NCBI RefSeq assembly: GCF_021018805.1
Contig: NC_086250.1
Span: forward strand, 68,335,322 to 68,399,321
Reading direction: 5' to 3'
DNA length: 64,000 nucleotides
DNA from: Prinia subflava
Taxonomy: Eukaryota; Chordata; Aves; Passeriformes; Cisticolidae
Part shown: positions 13,218-24,245 of the stretch, one piece after another
How the letters are laid out: every line of letters starts with the position of its first letter
How positions within the stretch are numbered: position 1 is the first letter of the stretch
Position numbers and translations under genes: made by a program
The notes under the pieces: generated by a model
Database searches by the model: none
Told to the model about the DNA's origin: nothing
The model's input: the letters and a program-made list of their open reading frames with translations, nothing else

Positions 13218-13846
13218 GAGGGCATGTTTGGTCTTCAAATGCACCTCCACGCCTCTATCAGAGAAGGTCTCAATTGACTTCTAGGGATTTGCCTCGAGTG
13301 TTGAAAGTGTGCGCATCTTATAAATGCACACAGCTAATTATCTTCAATGACTTTAGCAGATTCACTCACTTAATACATGGGTATGTCTTTCCTGGGTATA
13401 CAGCATTACAGAATTTTATTTCCTGAAGGTCATTTGATGACTTTATGTGATTTTTTTTTTATGTTTGTGTGTGTGCATTCTTAATAAGGTCCCATTTCTG
13501 AATCAGGAAAAAGAGCACTCAGTGAGACAAAGCGTATTTACTGCATATCTAGGGATCTCCAGATTGGCAATTATATCATAATTGTTTTTAAATTCTAAAA
13601 ATGGGGGTGGAGTGGGGAGGTAAGAGATAATTAAGTCACATGAACAGGACCCAAATTGCATTTGCTCTCATTTTTGTTGTGAACAATATCAGTTTAATTG
13701 AATCATCTGTAATTCTTCTTACTTATTTTTTTTCGGCCTGCAGGGATGCACACGAGACATTATGAAAGGCTGGCTGGCAAATGTCTTGAGAGCAGAGATT
13801 GCAAGTGTCCATAGGATTTTCCAGAAATCGGAAGACAAGATATGCC

Positions 13847-13849
<3 letters not shown>
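13218..13849. other. Unique AT-rich non-coding DNA
   Basis: No gene seen. The part from about 13260 to 13400 retains a few CpGs and ATTA-type motifs and could be a continuation of the candidate element at 13021-13197. Short T-rich and TGTGTG runs lie at about 13451-13475. Confidence 0.45.

Positions 13850-13878
<29 letters not shown>
13850..13878 (+). repeat. (TG)14 microsatellite
   Basis: Pure alternating TG run of about 14 units, directly after CCACG. Alternating purine-pyrimidine DNA of this kind can adopt Z-form under supercoiling. Open frames that run across it (cysteine/valine or histidine/threonine repeats) are artefacts of the repeat. Confidence 0.95.
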
Positions 13879-13880
<2 letters not shown>

Positions 13881-14017
13881 CACACAAATGTGCCAGGGAG
13901 GGTGGAGAGGAGGGATGGCCTCTGGCAAATTCGTGTCTGTCAGCTAGCAAACCTTGATTTCACTATTAATGTCACGGTTCAGCACACAAAAGCTTTCAGC
14001 AAGCATCAGCTGTGCTG

Positions 14018-14049
14018 CACACACACACACTCTCATATATGTGTGTATA

Positions 14050-14091
<42 letters not shown>

Positions 14092-14096
14092 CACAC
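14018..14096 (+). repeat. Compound (CA)n/(TA)n/(TG)n microsatellite
   Basis: In order: a CA run (14018-14030), a short TCTCATATAT bridge, GTGTGTATATATAT units, an uninterrupted TA run of about 12 units (14059-14084), then GTACACACACAC. The CA and TG parts are mutually complementary, so the region can fold on itself. It is likely hypervariable between individuals. Confidence 0.95.
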
Positions 14097-14475
14097 TGGC
14101 TGCCTTCAGTCAAGCTGGCCTGTCATATTTAATGCATCACTGAAAAAATGGAATGGGCAGAATCCTTCCTAACTTGATTAGCAAAGCATTTTTCAGTAAT
14201 AATTGATTTGACTAACATTAGTTTATGTGTTTTAAATAAAGAGAAAATCTTCATGATTTAAATGGCTTTGGTTAACAGAGGAGACCCTTGCTGATCTGAA
14301 ATCAAATCATGTTGCTTGCAGTTAACACTATAACTACAGAAAAAGCTAAGGAAATAATAATGGCACCTAATCCATAATCTTTCTAGTGCAAAATAAGGAT
14401 TCCAGCATATTTAGGGGCTTCATGAACTGAAACACCATCCCTAAAAAACTGCATTGCTGAATAAGAGTGGAGCAA
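14097..14475. other. Unique DNA between microsatellite and CR1
   Basis: No gene, repeat or RNA recognised. The DNA is AT-rich with several ATTA/AAAT motifs. Confidence 0.5.
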
Positions 14476-15450
14476 CTAATCTACCTGGAGCTGTGCAAAG
14501 CATTTGACACTGTCCTACACAGCACCCTTGTCTCTAAACTGGATTAGATGGATGGGCCACCCAGTGGATAAGGAACAGGCTGGATGGTTGCACTCAGAGT
14601 TGCAGTCAGTACCTTGACATCTGAATGGGGACTAGTGACAAGTGGCGTTTCTCAGGAGTCAGAATTGTGACAATCATCTTGTTTGGTGATATGGACAGTG
14701 GATTGAGTGCAGCCTCAGCAAGTCTGCAGAGCTGTGTGGTGTGGTTGACAAGCAAGAGGGAAGGGAGAACATCCAGAGGGACCTGGACATGTTGCCACAT
14801 GCAAACCTCCTGAAGTTCAACAAGGCTGAGTGCAAGATCCTGCACATGAGGGCAATCCCAATCCCAAACACAGGGATGGGCAGAGAATGCCCTGGGGAGA
14901 ACATGTGGGGGTGTTGGTGGACAGAAAGCTCAAAGTGTCAATGTGCAGTCACAACCCTGGAAGCCAAACGTGTCCTGGGCTGCACTGTAAGGACGAGGAC
15001 CTGCTGGAGCAAGTCAAGAGGAGGCCATGGAGATGCTCAGAGGGCTGGAGCACCTCTGCTATGGAAAAAGGCTGAGAGAGTTTGGGTTCTTCAGACTGCA
15101 GAAGAGAAGGCTCTGGGGAGACCCTAAGGCACCTTCCAGTACTTAAAGGGAGCCCACAATAAAGCTAGAGAGGGATTTCTGACAAGGCTTCTAGTGACAG
15201 AACAAAGGGTAATGGCTTTAAACGGAATGAAGTAAGTTTGGATTGGATATCAGGAAGAAATTCTTTACTGTGAGGGTGGTAAGGCAATGGAATATATTGC
15301 CCAGACAACCTTTGGGTCCCCCATTCCTGCAGGTATTCAAGGCCAGGTTGGATGTGGCTTGAATCAGCCTGGTCTAGGGGAAGGTGTCCCTTTATGGTTG
15401 AAACTAGAGCATATTTAAGGTCTCTTTTAACACAAACTGTTCTATGACAC
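14476..15450 (+). mobile_element. CR1 LINE, partial ORF2 (reverse transcriptase) to 3' end, inactive
   Basis: The longest CR1 copy in the window. At 14480-14540 the plus strand encodes a broken LYLELCKAFDTVLHSTLVSK, the CR1 equivalent of the reverse-transcriptase 'DLSKAFDTV' motif. Then come CR1 blocks for the GWATQWIRNRLDG-like region, the 'GDMDSG' block (14687-14704) and the AGGGACCTGGACATGTTG block (near 14776-14793). The 3' part has GGGCTGGAGCACCTCTGCTA (15041), CTGAGAGAGTTTGGGTTCTT (15072), GGAAGAAATTCTTTACTGTG (15252) and GGTCTAGGGGAAGGTGTCCC (15371), ending near GTTCTATGAC (15439-15448). Frameshifts and stops break the frame throughout. Compared with the usual order, the text jumps at about 14990-15000 from the GGGCTGC block to the GACCTGCTGGAGCAAGTC block, so an internal segment is missing. 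The 5' end is truncated. Confidence 0.93.
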
Positions 15451-17215
15451 TCTTACAGATAGCCATGCATAATTCTCCTTTTACAGACTGAGTAATCTGA
15501 CCAAGGTAATAACCTAGGTCTGAGGCAAAGGACTGAAATTAATCTGGGTCTGCTGAGTCTCTTAATAGCGCTGTAACCACCAAACACTCTGTCCCCGTAT
15601 CTTTTCATTACAGCTTATTTTAAGTGTAAGTTTTCGACATTGGGCTGTGGCATTCTTGGTTCCCCAGACAGTAAGCAGCAAGCTAGTGAAATCTTTAAAA
15701 TAAAAAATGCATTTCCTTCCTTTCACTTGCACTAAAGATTATGGGAGTATTTTTACTTCCCTATCTAAAACACTTCTATGAAAATTTTGCTAGTCATTGG
15801 AGAGTTTTGTTTCTTATTTGGTTATAAAATATGAGGTCACATTTTGCTCTCCTTTACACCAAAATGAATTTATAATAATGCAAAGGAAAAGAGGAAATCG
15901 CTACCAGCCTCACTGCCCAGGTAGGTTAACATTGTTTCTGACAGTCCTAGAAAACTGTGCAGAGCCAAAGTCCACACCATAAATAGCTCCTGTGACAAAG
16001 GCGTTTTGTAAGCGACACCTTTAATGATCTGGCTATTTATAGGTTTCAAACCAGGACAAATGATGGATTCCTTGGCAGACGCTTATCCTTACCCTTGCTA
16101 AGTGTATGGGGAGGGAGGAGGAGAAGGTCTGAGCATATTTTTTTACTTTAGCCTCTGCTATCAGCTACTGAGCAAGGACTACCTGCTGAGTGGACTGATG
16201 GTGAGCAGGATGACATGCAAAGCCTAGGAGCCTGCCAGGAGCACTGACATCCATCTGTACCAACGAGCTGCATTTGGAAAACAAGAGATCCTGGAATGGG
16301 TTTTCAGTGCTGCTAAGCACACCCAGCCCAAGCTAGAGCCAATGTGCTCAGCTCCCAGTCAGCCATCCAGAAGATGAAGTCAAGTATCAGAAGTGTTCAA
16401 CATAAACAATCCCAACAAAATCAGTTGAGTCTGCTGGATGTTGAATGACCTGCAACACTAAGTTGCTCATTTAGGTGTCTAAATACAAACCAACAGATGA
16501 CAGGTTCTTTTGAAGTCGAGTCTTTTGAGTCTCCCCAAACCCTTAAAGAAATGATTTGACATCTCTTTAGTTGCAACAAGGGAGCTCGAGGTGCAGGGAG
16601 TAAACTCATGAATGCTTCTGCACTCTGAACACCTTAAGGGCCGATTCGTACAGATACTCCAGCCTATCAAGCCCCGACATAAAACTGCTGCCAGAAAATA
16701 TTCCTCAGCTTTCTACACTAGCAACTATCCAGTTGTTTCATTAGACTGGTCACAGGCTAGAAAAACCTCAAAGGACATAGCTGTAAACATTCCTGAACAA
16801 ACCCATAGGGTGGACAAAACTGATTCTTGCAGAAGAAATACTGGAGTGGGAAGTAGTTAAGAGAACAGCTGCAGAACAGGGCATTAAGTCAGCTCCACTG
16901 CAGTCAGAATGAACAAAGGCTTTTTGCTACACTCTAATACACACACATAATATGACTCGCTTTATTAGAGTCTTTAGAAATCACGACCCTTCTAATACAA
17001 GGCAGTGTTGCTCAGTAAGCAACATGGACAAGAGCCCAAAAATCAAACAAGCACGCTTCTATATACTCCAGTAATTTGCCATTTTACTTAGCTTAATGAA
17101 TTTTACAGTGCCTAGGAGAATAGAAATGATGGGTTATGAATTCAACGATATATCCTCAGATGCCACTTAGAAAGGCAGACATGGAGTACTCTGTGCTTTT
17201 CTGTGTTTATGGACG
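15451..17215. other. Unique non-coding DNA
   Basis: No gene or recognisable repeat. The open frames here (60-80 codons) overlap on both strands and have no domains that I know. Confidence 0.5.
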
Positions 17216-17296
17216 TGCATAAATATGTGTATATACATATATACAAACATGCTATATATATGTTACATATGTGTGTATGTCCATATATGTTTACAT
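17216..17296 (+). repeat. AT-rich simple repeat, degenerate (TATA/CATA/TGTA)n
   Basis: The stretch is composed almost wholly of TATG, TATA, ACAT and TGTG steps, with no pure unit. It looks like an eroded compound microsatellite and can form several short self-complementary foldbacks. Confidence 0.8.
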
Positions 17297-20200
17297 AAGA
17301 AACCAGGTTCTGAGTTATGAAATAAAAGGTCATTAGACATGGTTCCAGTACAAGCGTGATTGAACTAAGATACTGCAAACAACCCTCAAATCACTCCCGA
17401 CCCTGAAGAGTATTGCTCTTTTTAGTGCAATATTTAATGCAGTTTAAGTGAAGCTGGTAAGATAATGGTGCTGCAGTGAACAGTAATTGTGGACAGGATA
17501 CACATAATATCAAAATAAAGTGAAATCAGAAAAGAAGTCAGCCTGTAACAACCTATGTTAATATGGCTTCTACCTTTTTTCTGTAGGCAGATGAAGATGC
17601 TGATACAGATCATTAATGCTCCTAAATTGTCATCATGTTAAGGTCAGTAGTAGTGTTTGAGGTTGTTTGATCACATCATCATGAAATGCTCCTGAAGTGT
17701 GCTGTACCTTTTTTCTTTTTTAATGTCTGGTTTCACTCACCCTTGACCACCTTTGTTCTATTCTAAATCATGACAGAGATGGATTGAGAGAAAATGAAAC
17801 AAAGTCCAAGACACACCTGCTGCATCAGATCCTTGAAAATATTGAAGAGAACGTTTGCAGAGGGCCCTTAACTGCAAAAACCAACAAATATACCAAAGCC
17901 CCATATATTCCCCCTTGCTCCCCTTTTCTGTCTCTGAAAATAGAAGTTGGTAATGAGGTTCCAAAAATTAATGGGCTTTGCACACTTTGAACCCCCCAAA
18001 CCTCACCCACGAAGAAAGAGGAAGGAGTGAAGTCCAAAGGTGATCATTGGCTACCTGGGGGTTGCACTGGGAATGGAACAGAAGCTCCTGACAGGTTCAG
18101 GGAACCCAGGAGGCCAATTCCCAGCAGGTGAGAGGGGCAATGTCTAAAACAGGCTACATGTGTGCTCTGAGGCTGCTCCTGGGCTCCTGTAAACAGGGAG
18201 ACATGCCCTGGGTGGAGTGGCATGCTCAGGAGAGATGCTTCTAGCCATGGTGGGAGGACCATGAGAGTCACAGCAAAGGACCAGAGGGACAGGAGGGGAC
18301 CCCTGGTATGAGCAAGCTGCAGACATGATAGAAGAGTGCTCTAAGAACCCAAAGGGTTTCTTGTTCAATTTTCCAGGAGCCCAGAAAGCTGGTGCCTGAA
18401 AGAACTCAGCCCTTGAAACTCATAGTGAGAAATGGAAAACAGGTTTTTCGAACATAAAATTCAAATTTTTGAGAAAGCTTGCTTTAAACAGACAACCATC
18501 AGATCCTGACTGACTTGGGCTCACAACAGAGCAGCATTAGCTCAGCAGTGAACTCACTGTGTGTCGCTGGCTGCCATCAGCAGATGTATTTTACAGGTGT
18601 TTAGTTTTGCTCACTCGCATCTAAGCAATTTCATGATTTAAAAATCAAAGCTGATTGACTGAAACAAAAAGTTTGAAAAAGTCCCATTTTCCAAGCTTAT
18701 TGCAGAAAAATGCCTTGTCTTCTAGGAAGCGACTAATGGTATGCATAAATGATTTTCCCATTTCAGGAAAAACGTGAAATCTCAAAGTGCTAAGAATTGC
18801 TTCTGATGGTCCAGAAGACACATCCCTTCTCACCCCATATTCATTTGTAAATGTAAAAGCCTTAATGAGTAAAGCATCATAATTTCCAATTCTAACCTTA
18901 TTCTCTTCTCTGAGGTAAGAACAGAAAAATAACATCATCTGGTTTCACCCAATGTGTAGAATTGCTCCTTCTCTACGTAATGCTGTATTACATTCATGAC
19001 AATAATAATTCACCATATTTGAGCTAAAAGGTGGTCACAGCACCCTCAGGAACCCTAGGAAAATCCATAGCAAGTAAAGCACCACTACAATCCAGTCTGA
19101 GAATGATCTGTCCAGTAATGTCGTCTATCCATATCTCAGTGGTTCCTAACTCTGCTTAATTAAAATGCTCATTACCTATGCTTTTAGAACTTTCAGCATC
19201 TCTAGAATTGCTCTGTACAGTATAACCTTGGGTTTTAAGGAAGATGAAGAACTGTCATAATTTTAAATACCCCATCAGAGAAATCTCCAGCCGTAACCCA
19301 AGCCACAGGTAGTCTTTGTATCCAGTGCAGCGGAGAGACAACTTCAGCATAAAATGCACCACCAGTGATGGCACTATCTGGTATTCAGCACACAATTTCA
19401 CAGGGTGTATGAAACAAAGTCTGAAGCAAAGACAGGCAAAACCAATATTGAATTTGTATTTTCAAATTACATGTTTTTTTCTAATTTGATACACAGAAAT
19501 AAGTGACATTGTCTGGCTGGCAGTTCCCAGTGATTTAACCACAGCTTCATTACTGGAATTGCAATGCAGCATTGTCGGATTAAGCTGTTTCCAGTGTTAT
19601 TTAGTTCTGCTAGAGAACTTTGCATGCAAATCCATTGTCTTAACTGTTATGTTCTTAAACTACTTTTGTGATAAACTCTCTTTCTTAAAACTCCATGCAA
19701 TTTCCCGGTTTGCTCCTGACACTGCTCCCATGTCTCCAGCCTCTAAGTTCATTAATCATTCTTGTGATGTTTCTTCTGCTGGCTAGGATTATCCCAGAGA
19801 GTTATTTGGGTATAAGAAAGCAAATGAACTTGAATAAGAGGTCAAAGGCTAAGACTGGCATAAGCTGTCTTGGGTAAATGACATAACTTTACCTAACCAA
19901 CTGTTTATCCACAAAAAGCAGTCACAGCATAGACAGAGACACCTCTTGCCCTCCACTCTAGCCTTAGAACAGGCACACCAGACTCTCAGCAGTCATTGCT
20001 TGGGCTCTGCTTCCTTTCCTTAACTTTCCTTCTCTTGAAGTTCAAGGTTTGCCAAGGCTACAATCAAAACCATCCTGGGTCTGCTCCCTATGATAACCAT
20101 AGGGAATCCTGCAGGTATGACCAAACACAAGGAAAACGAACCAGAAGCTACAAATCTGTAGATGATGCTCTGAGAAAGGCAGAAAAATGGTTTGGTTTGG

Positions 20201-22399
20201 GTTGTGCTTCTCTTTGCTAGATGAACCCCTCTCATCTAGCTCAGCTTTGCTTGAGCCACCTTGGAAGCAAGCACAGAATTCTCTCAGCCCTTCTGATTCA
20301 AGCTCAAACTATTAATTTTAAAAGAGAAGAAGCAAAGAACTTGTTCACAGATGATTTTCAGCTGGAGCCAGAAGACAAAAGTAAAGGAAAATAAAATGTC
20401 AAAACTTTTGATTCATGTCTCTCAGTAAACATTTTTCTGTAATTTCACTATTATTTTCAAAAGCCCTGAATTTAACTCTTCCAGCTCCCCCAAACTGACC
20501 CAAGAAATAATGGTCTTCCTCCTAAAGACTTGTTCTTTAATCACTTTAGTTGCTGTCTTCTGCACACTCAGGAATGGTGTTCTCAGCAGTGACAGTCAAA
20601 GAACAATGTAATTGTTCTATACAGAATACTGTTTCTCAGTAGAGAAATGAGAAATCTCTGGATTTATAGAATCTACAGCATTTTATCTGTCTTCTGACTG
20701 ATAGGCAAAAGTTTACAATGGCTTGTAGCATTGTGAAAACCAAATCAAATAAAAGAGGGCGGGTGCTCGAATCAACTCCTTATACACCTTGATTTTAGAA
20801 ATCATTCATGAAACACTGAACACAACATTATCTGAACATAAATACAGCCTCAGTATACTTTGTTGGCAGTGACAGCCAAAATCAATATTGGAGACCAAAT
20901 GCCAACAGTAAAAGGGTATGTCAGTCAGTATTTCACTGACTAACTGCCCTTATCTGAAGCTCTCATGCTTCACTGGGTGAAAATACAGCCATTGATCTTA
21001 GTGTCACAACTCAAATTCTTCATATATCAACTAGTTTCCCTCCCAGCCCCCCTTCTGAGCTGAATTTCTGGGCCACTATTTATTTTTATGATCAATATTT
21101 CTATCACTCTCACATGAACTACACTTTTATTATATTAACCTTTAAGTACAATTTTTAACATATCTGTTTGGTGTAATGTCACACGTTTTAACTCAACATC
21201 TCTTTTACAATTGCCAGAGATACAGATGAAGTCCAGGTTTCTTTAAGTGTTTGTGGCAAAACTACTCTGATTAGTAGATAAATCCACCCTGTGCAGCTCT
21301 CTGTGGCTGTGCAGGTGTGCTTTCAAGGATTCAGCTTCCCTTTCCAGGAATTCACAGCTCAGCTGGAAGAAATTTTTCTCTGAAGAGTTTTTCTTAGCAA
21401 TTGATCTGACTGCTTTACCTTAAAGCACTTAAGTGTTGGAAATTAGCATGACAAAAATCCAGCCATGCAAACAGTCCTATGTCTGAAGGAGATTGACTGT
21501 TCTGCTAAACAATCCCGAGTACTAGGAGAGGGTTTAATGTGTGTAGTGTATATGGATCAGGTCTCTGGCTTGCTTCGTGGTCTCTGAATTTCACCTTTCC
21601 TGTTTGCAAATATGAAGTACAGCCTACTTTGGTTAATTACTTTGGATTTAAAAATCAATGAAACCATATTCCAGAAGTAGTAAATGTAATTGTCTGATCT
21701 ACATTAAATGCTCTGTGAGATTACTCATTAATAAAGTAGTTGAAGTTAAATGCTCTGAGATCTTTAAATAAAAAAGCATAAGATGGATGATAAAAAATAT
21801 ACAGACATTATAAAATAAATTACTGTCTTAGGGAATAAGTTTTAAACTAAAAATTTGAGGGAAATTATTAAAAACCGCAATAAAACTCTCTCCTTCTCTG
21901 TTACTGTAACATAACACTTCTCACTGGCTCGTTCACTCAACTTAGTGAAAATTACAGCAAACTATTACTCCTGTCTATCTTGGAACTAATAAAAACAGGG
22001 TAATTCCTTTACTATTTGACTATCAGAGATAGAATCCTTGAGCTATGTGGGTTTTACTGCTCCAGAGACCTTTTCAATCTTACTTTAAGAACTATCAGAA
22101 ACTAAAATTAGTGAGACACACAAAGCAATGCAAAGACTATTTTGGTTTTCTAAAATTATTATTATTTAAAGTTTCATTGCATTATGTTAGGACTACAGTT
22201 TTAATGCAGAAGTTGATGTCTCCCAAAGGAAATCATTCTACCCCAAAATGTTTCATCAATTATTGCGTTGTTCCATCATTATCCAAATTGTCAAAGCAAT
22301 TTCATTATAAATCCCACATAAAGTAGCACTAAGGGGTAATGGCAAAATGGCTTTGGTCCCTGTAGGACCATCTCAAGAAAAATAATTTCAGGCAGAGAG
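17297..22399. other. Unique non-coding DNA, nothing recognised
   Basis: Five kilobases without a supportable gene. The GC-richer part at about 18040-18330 has overlapping minus-strand open frames (18044-18271, 18144-18368) without a known domain. It might be an old, unrecognised repeat. The remainder is AT-rich with scattered AATAAA and ATTA motifs, as expected by chance. Confidence 0.5.
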
Positions 22400-22870
22400 G
22401 AAACAGCGCTTTGTTCTTGTGCTGTGGGAGGGAAGTTCTTCTTTCTTGGCGACGCCTCCATGACACAAAAATCCCCACGAACGGCGACTGCTTCAGCAAA
22501 AAGCAGGGAAAACTGCAGGCTATACACGAGTTGGTTCATTTAGGGATCCCACAGCAAAGGTTTAATGATAACGGGACTGACTGGAGCTGGATATGTAAAG
22601 AGGCTTAATTTCTCAGCTGCAGGGAGCTCTTCAGGGGAAGGAGGGGGTGGGAGGATGGGAGGGGAAAAGAAGGAGAGTGTGCCCACAGCCGGCGTGCACA
22701 GACGGGTAGGATGGAGACGTCTGATTGTACATAAATAACCTCTCAGCTACTGCCAAAGTTTTCCTTTATCTGTCCAAAGCTGTGGATTTAGCATTAGCGC
22801 ACAGCCTTCAGAAAGATGTCTGAGCTGCTTTCTCTACTGGAAGACATAAAGGTATAAAAGGTGAGGATTT
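22400..22870 (+). promoter_or_regulatory. Promoter- or first-exon-like segment: CpGs, G4 motif, donor-like sites
   Basis: Seen: clustered CpGs at 22449-22487 (GGCGACGCC, CCACGAACGGCGAC) and 22689-22722 (GCCGGCGTG, GACGGG, GACGTC); a G-rich tract at 22634-22664; an ATG at 22816-22818 with A at -3, opening the short frame MSELLSLLEDIK; AAG|GTATAA right after that frame (GT at 22852-22853); and AAAG|GTGAGG just downstream (GT at 22861-22862), close to the splice-donor consensus. The block TATAAAAG (22853-22860) could alternatively be a TATA box with a start near 22885. Inferred: a candidate alternative first exon or promoter on the plus strand. The peptide matches no protein I recognise, and no downstream acceptor partner was identified. 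Confidence 0.25.
22634..22664 (+). other. G-quadruplex-forming motif
   Basis: Five runs of three or more G (22634-22637, 22643-22647, 22649-22651, 22657-22659, 22661-22664) are separated by loops of 5, 1, 5 and 1 bases. This fits the standard pattern of four G3+ runs with loops of 1-7. It lies inside the CpG-containing promoter-like segment. Folding in cells is not shown. Confidence 0.7.
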
Positions 22871-23344
22871 CCTTCAGAGCAGGGAGAAGTAATGAAAATA
22901 CATATTTTTTAAAATTAATTCTGCAGAGTTAGAATATTAATTGCACAGCATCCTTGTACATAGGTCATGAGGAACGTTTTTATGGTTATAAAGCTCTTTT
23001 GGGTGAAGGAGTGGCAGAAAAGGTGCAAAGTCTAAAGGAAATATAAATAAATAAAAGGATAAGGAGAACTCTACAGACCATGAAATACCCACTCATGCAC
23101 CAGATAAAATAAAATATCTCCAGACTGCAAACAGTTCAGAAGAAATGTAAAACATGAATATACAAAGAAAGTGATCCTGTTTTAACTGATGAACACAAAG
23201 AGAGACAATAAAGTGGTTGCTGGTTGGGGGAATTTTCATTCTATTTCTGGCTCTTATAAAGGAAGATCACTTCTCTGTGCCACAACAGAAGAATAAGAAA
23301 AATTACTACAGAACTGCACAAGGGAATTTTTGAGGCTTACTTAC
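22871..23344. other. AT-rich unique non-coding DNA
   Basis: Nothing recognised apart from the reverse-strand donor-like sequence at its right edge (see the exon-like stretch at 23345-23559). Confidence 0.45.
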
Positions 23345-23559
23345 CATTTAATGAAGGGTTTGAGGTTCTTGTGTGAACACCACCACAACAGACACTAATA
23401 TTAATTAAAGACCAATTTTTATATATGACCTTCATCCAACTATATTTACTATAGCTTATTCCAAAGTTGTCTACTGCCAAGTCATACTGTCCCTGAGCTA
23501 TTGTCTCTGCCAAAGGCAGTGCCACCCCAAACATGAGAATTACACAGTAGCTCCTGGTA
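23345..23559 (-). other. Exon-like open stretch with strong splice donor, unproven
   Basis: Read on the minus strand, one frame is open through the whole 215 bases, ending ...TSNPSLNG at AAATG|GTAAGTAAG, a near-ideal splice donor (GT at 23344-23343). A plausible acceptor, CTACTTAACAG, ends at 23560. The translation includes AETIAQGQYDLAVDNFGI and no domain that I recognise. Single exon-like stretches of this size occur by chance in 64 kb, so this is only a candidate for an exon of an unknown minus-strand transcript. Confidence 0.12.
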
Positions 23560-23662
23560 CTGTTAAGTAGAGTGTGGCTGGACCTTCAAGAAGACTGACA
23601 GGAACTTTTCTGCCTTCCACCTTACAATACAGACATTTAATTTTGGCACACAGATACAGATT

Positions 23663-23716
23663 GAAAAAAAAAAAAGAAAAAAGAAAGAAAAAGAAAAGAA
23701 AAAAAGAAAGAAAAAG
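23663..23716 (+). repeat. Purine-only (A-rich, AAAGA)n tract
   Basis: 54 bases with only A and G on the plus strand, built of AAAG, AAAAG and AAAAAG units. Lysine-rich open frames across it are artefacts. Pure homopurine tracts can form triplex structures. Confidence 0.9.
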
Positions 23717-23986
23717 CCAAAGCCCTTTCTTTGCCCCAGTTAAGTACAAGTCCTACGTGCCACTGTGCACACAGACCAACCTCCCTTTGCTTTCAAGTTA
23801 CTCTTCCTGTTTACAGAGAGAGAATAAGTATGAAACCAAACCCCAGAGTAGGATGTTAAAACCACACTCAACATTTTGCAAACCAGCTTCAGGTCAGCTC
23901 CTGTTTTTGAGTCATTTGGGTTTTCCCTTACTGTGCTCAAGACCTCGGAGCTTCTTATCATTGACAGCCATAAAGAAAACCATGTT

Positions 23987-24018
23987 AAAAAAAAAAAAAA
24001 AAAAAAAGAAGAAGAAAA
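23987..24018 (+). repeat. Poly-A / (GAA)3 tract
   Basis: A run of about 21 A is followed by GAAGAAGAAAAT. It lies about 270 bases downstream of the purine tract at 23663. No retrocopy was recognised upstream of it. Confidence 0.9.
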
Positions 24019-24213
24019 TAAAATATATACACAGATTATAGCTGTGGGTCCCATAATCAGGGACCAGATTCCTTGTTGGTGATAAGGGTTCATCAGGGAC
24101 CTGGTACCACACTCTCATTTGGGCCACTCCAAACCACCATGACTTCTACACATCTATGGATGGATTTCCAAATCTCTCCAAAATGTCCACTGCTCTGGAG
24201 CAGCTGAAGCACC

Positions 24214-24245
24214 ATTATAAATGGTGATTTTTCACCATTTATAAT
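24214..24245. repeat. Perfect 14-bp inverted repeat (hairpin), T4 loop
   Basis: ATTATAAATGGTGA at 24214-24227 is followed by TTTT and its exact reverse complement TCACCATTTATAAT at 24232-24245. The match does not extend beyond 14 bp. There is no following T-tract, so this is not a bacterial-type terminator. It may be chance, a remnant of a small inverted-repeat transposon, or a structured RNA element if transcribed. Confidence 0.9.

Noticed and set aside
13719..14172. Several frames across the TG/CA/TA repeats
   Set aside because: They are repeat artefacts (CVCV, HTHT and YIYI runs).
14741..15127. 128-codon frame inside the CR1 copy
   Set aside because: It is not in the frame of the CR1 reverse transcriptase throughout and is a chance or decayed frame of a dead LINE.
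23574..24041. 155-codon lysine-rich open frame
   Set aside because: It spans the purine tract and the poly-A run; the lysine runs are translations of simple repeats.
24214..24245. Rho-independent terminator
   Set aside because: The stem is AT-rich with no following T-tract, and the genome is not bacterial.
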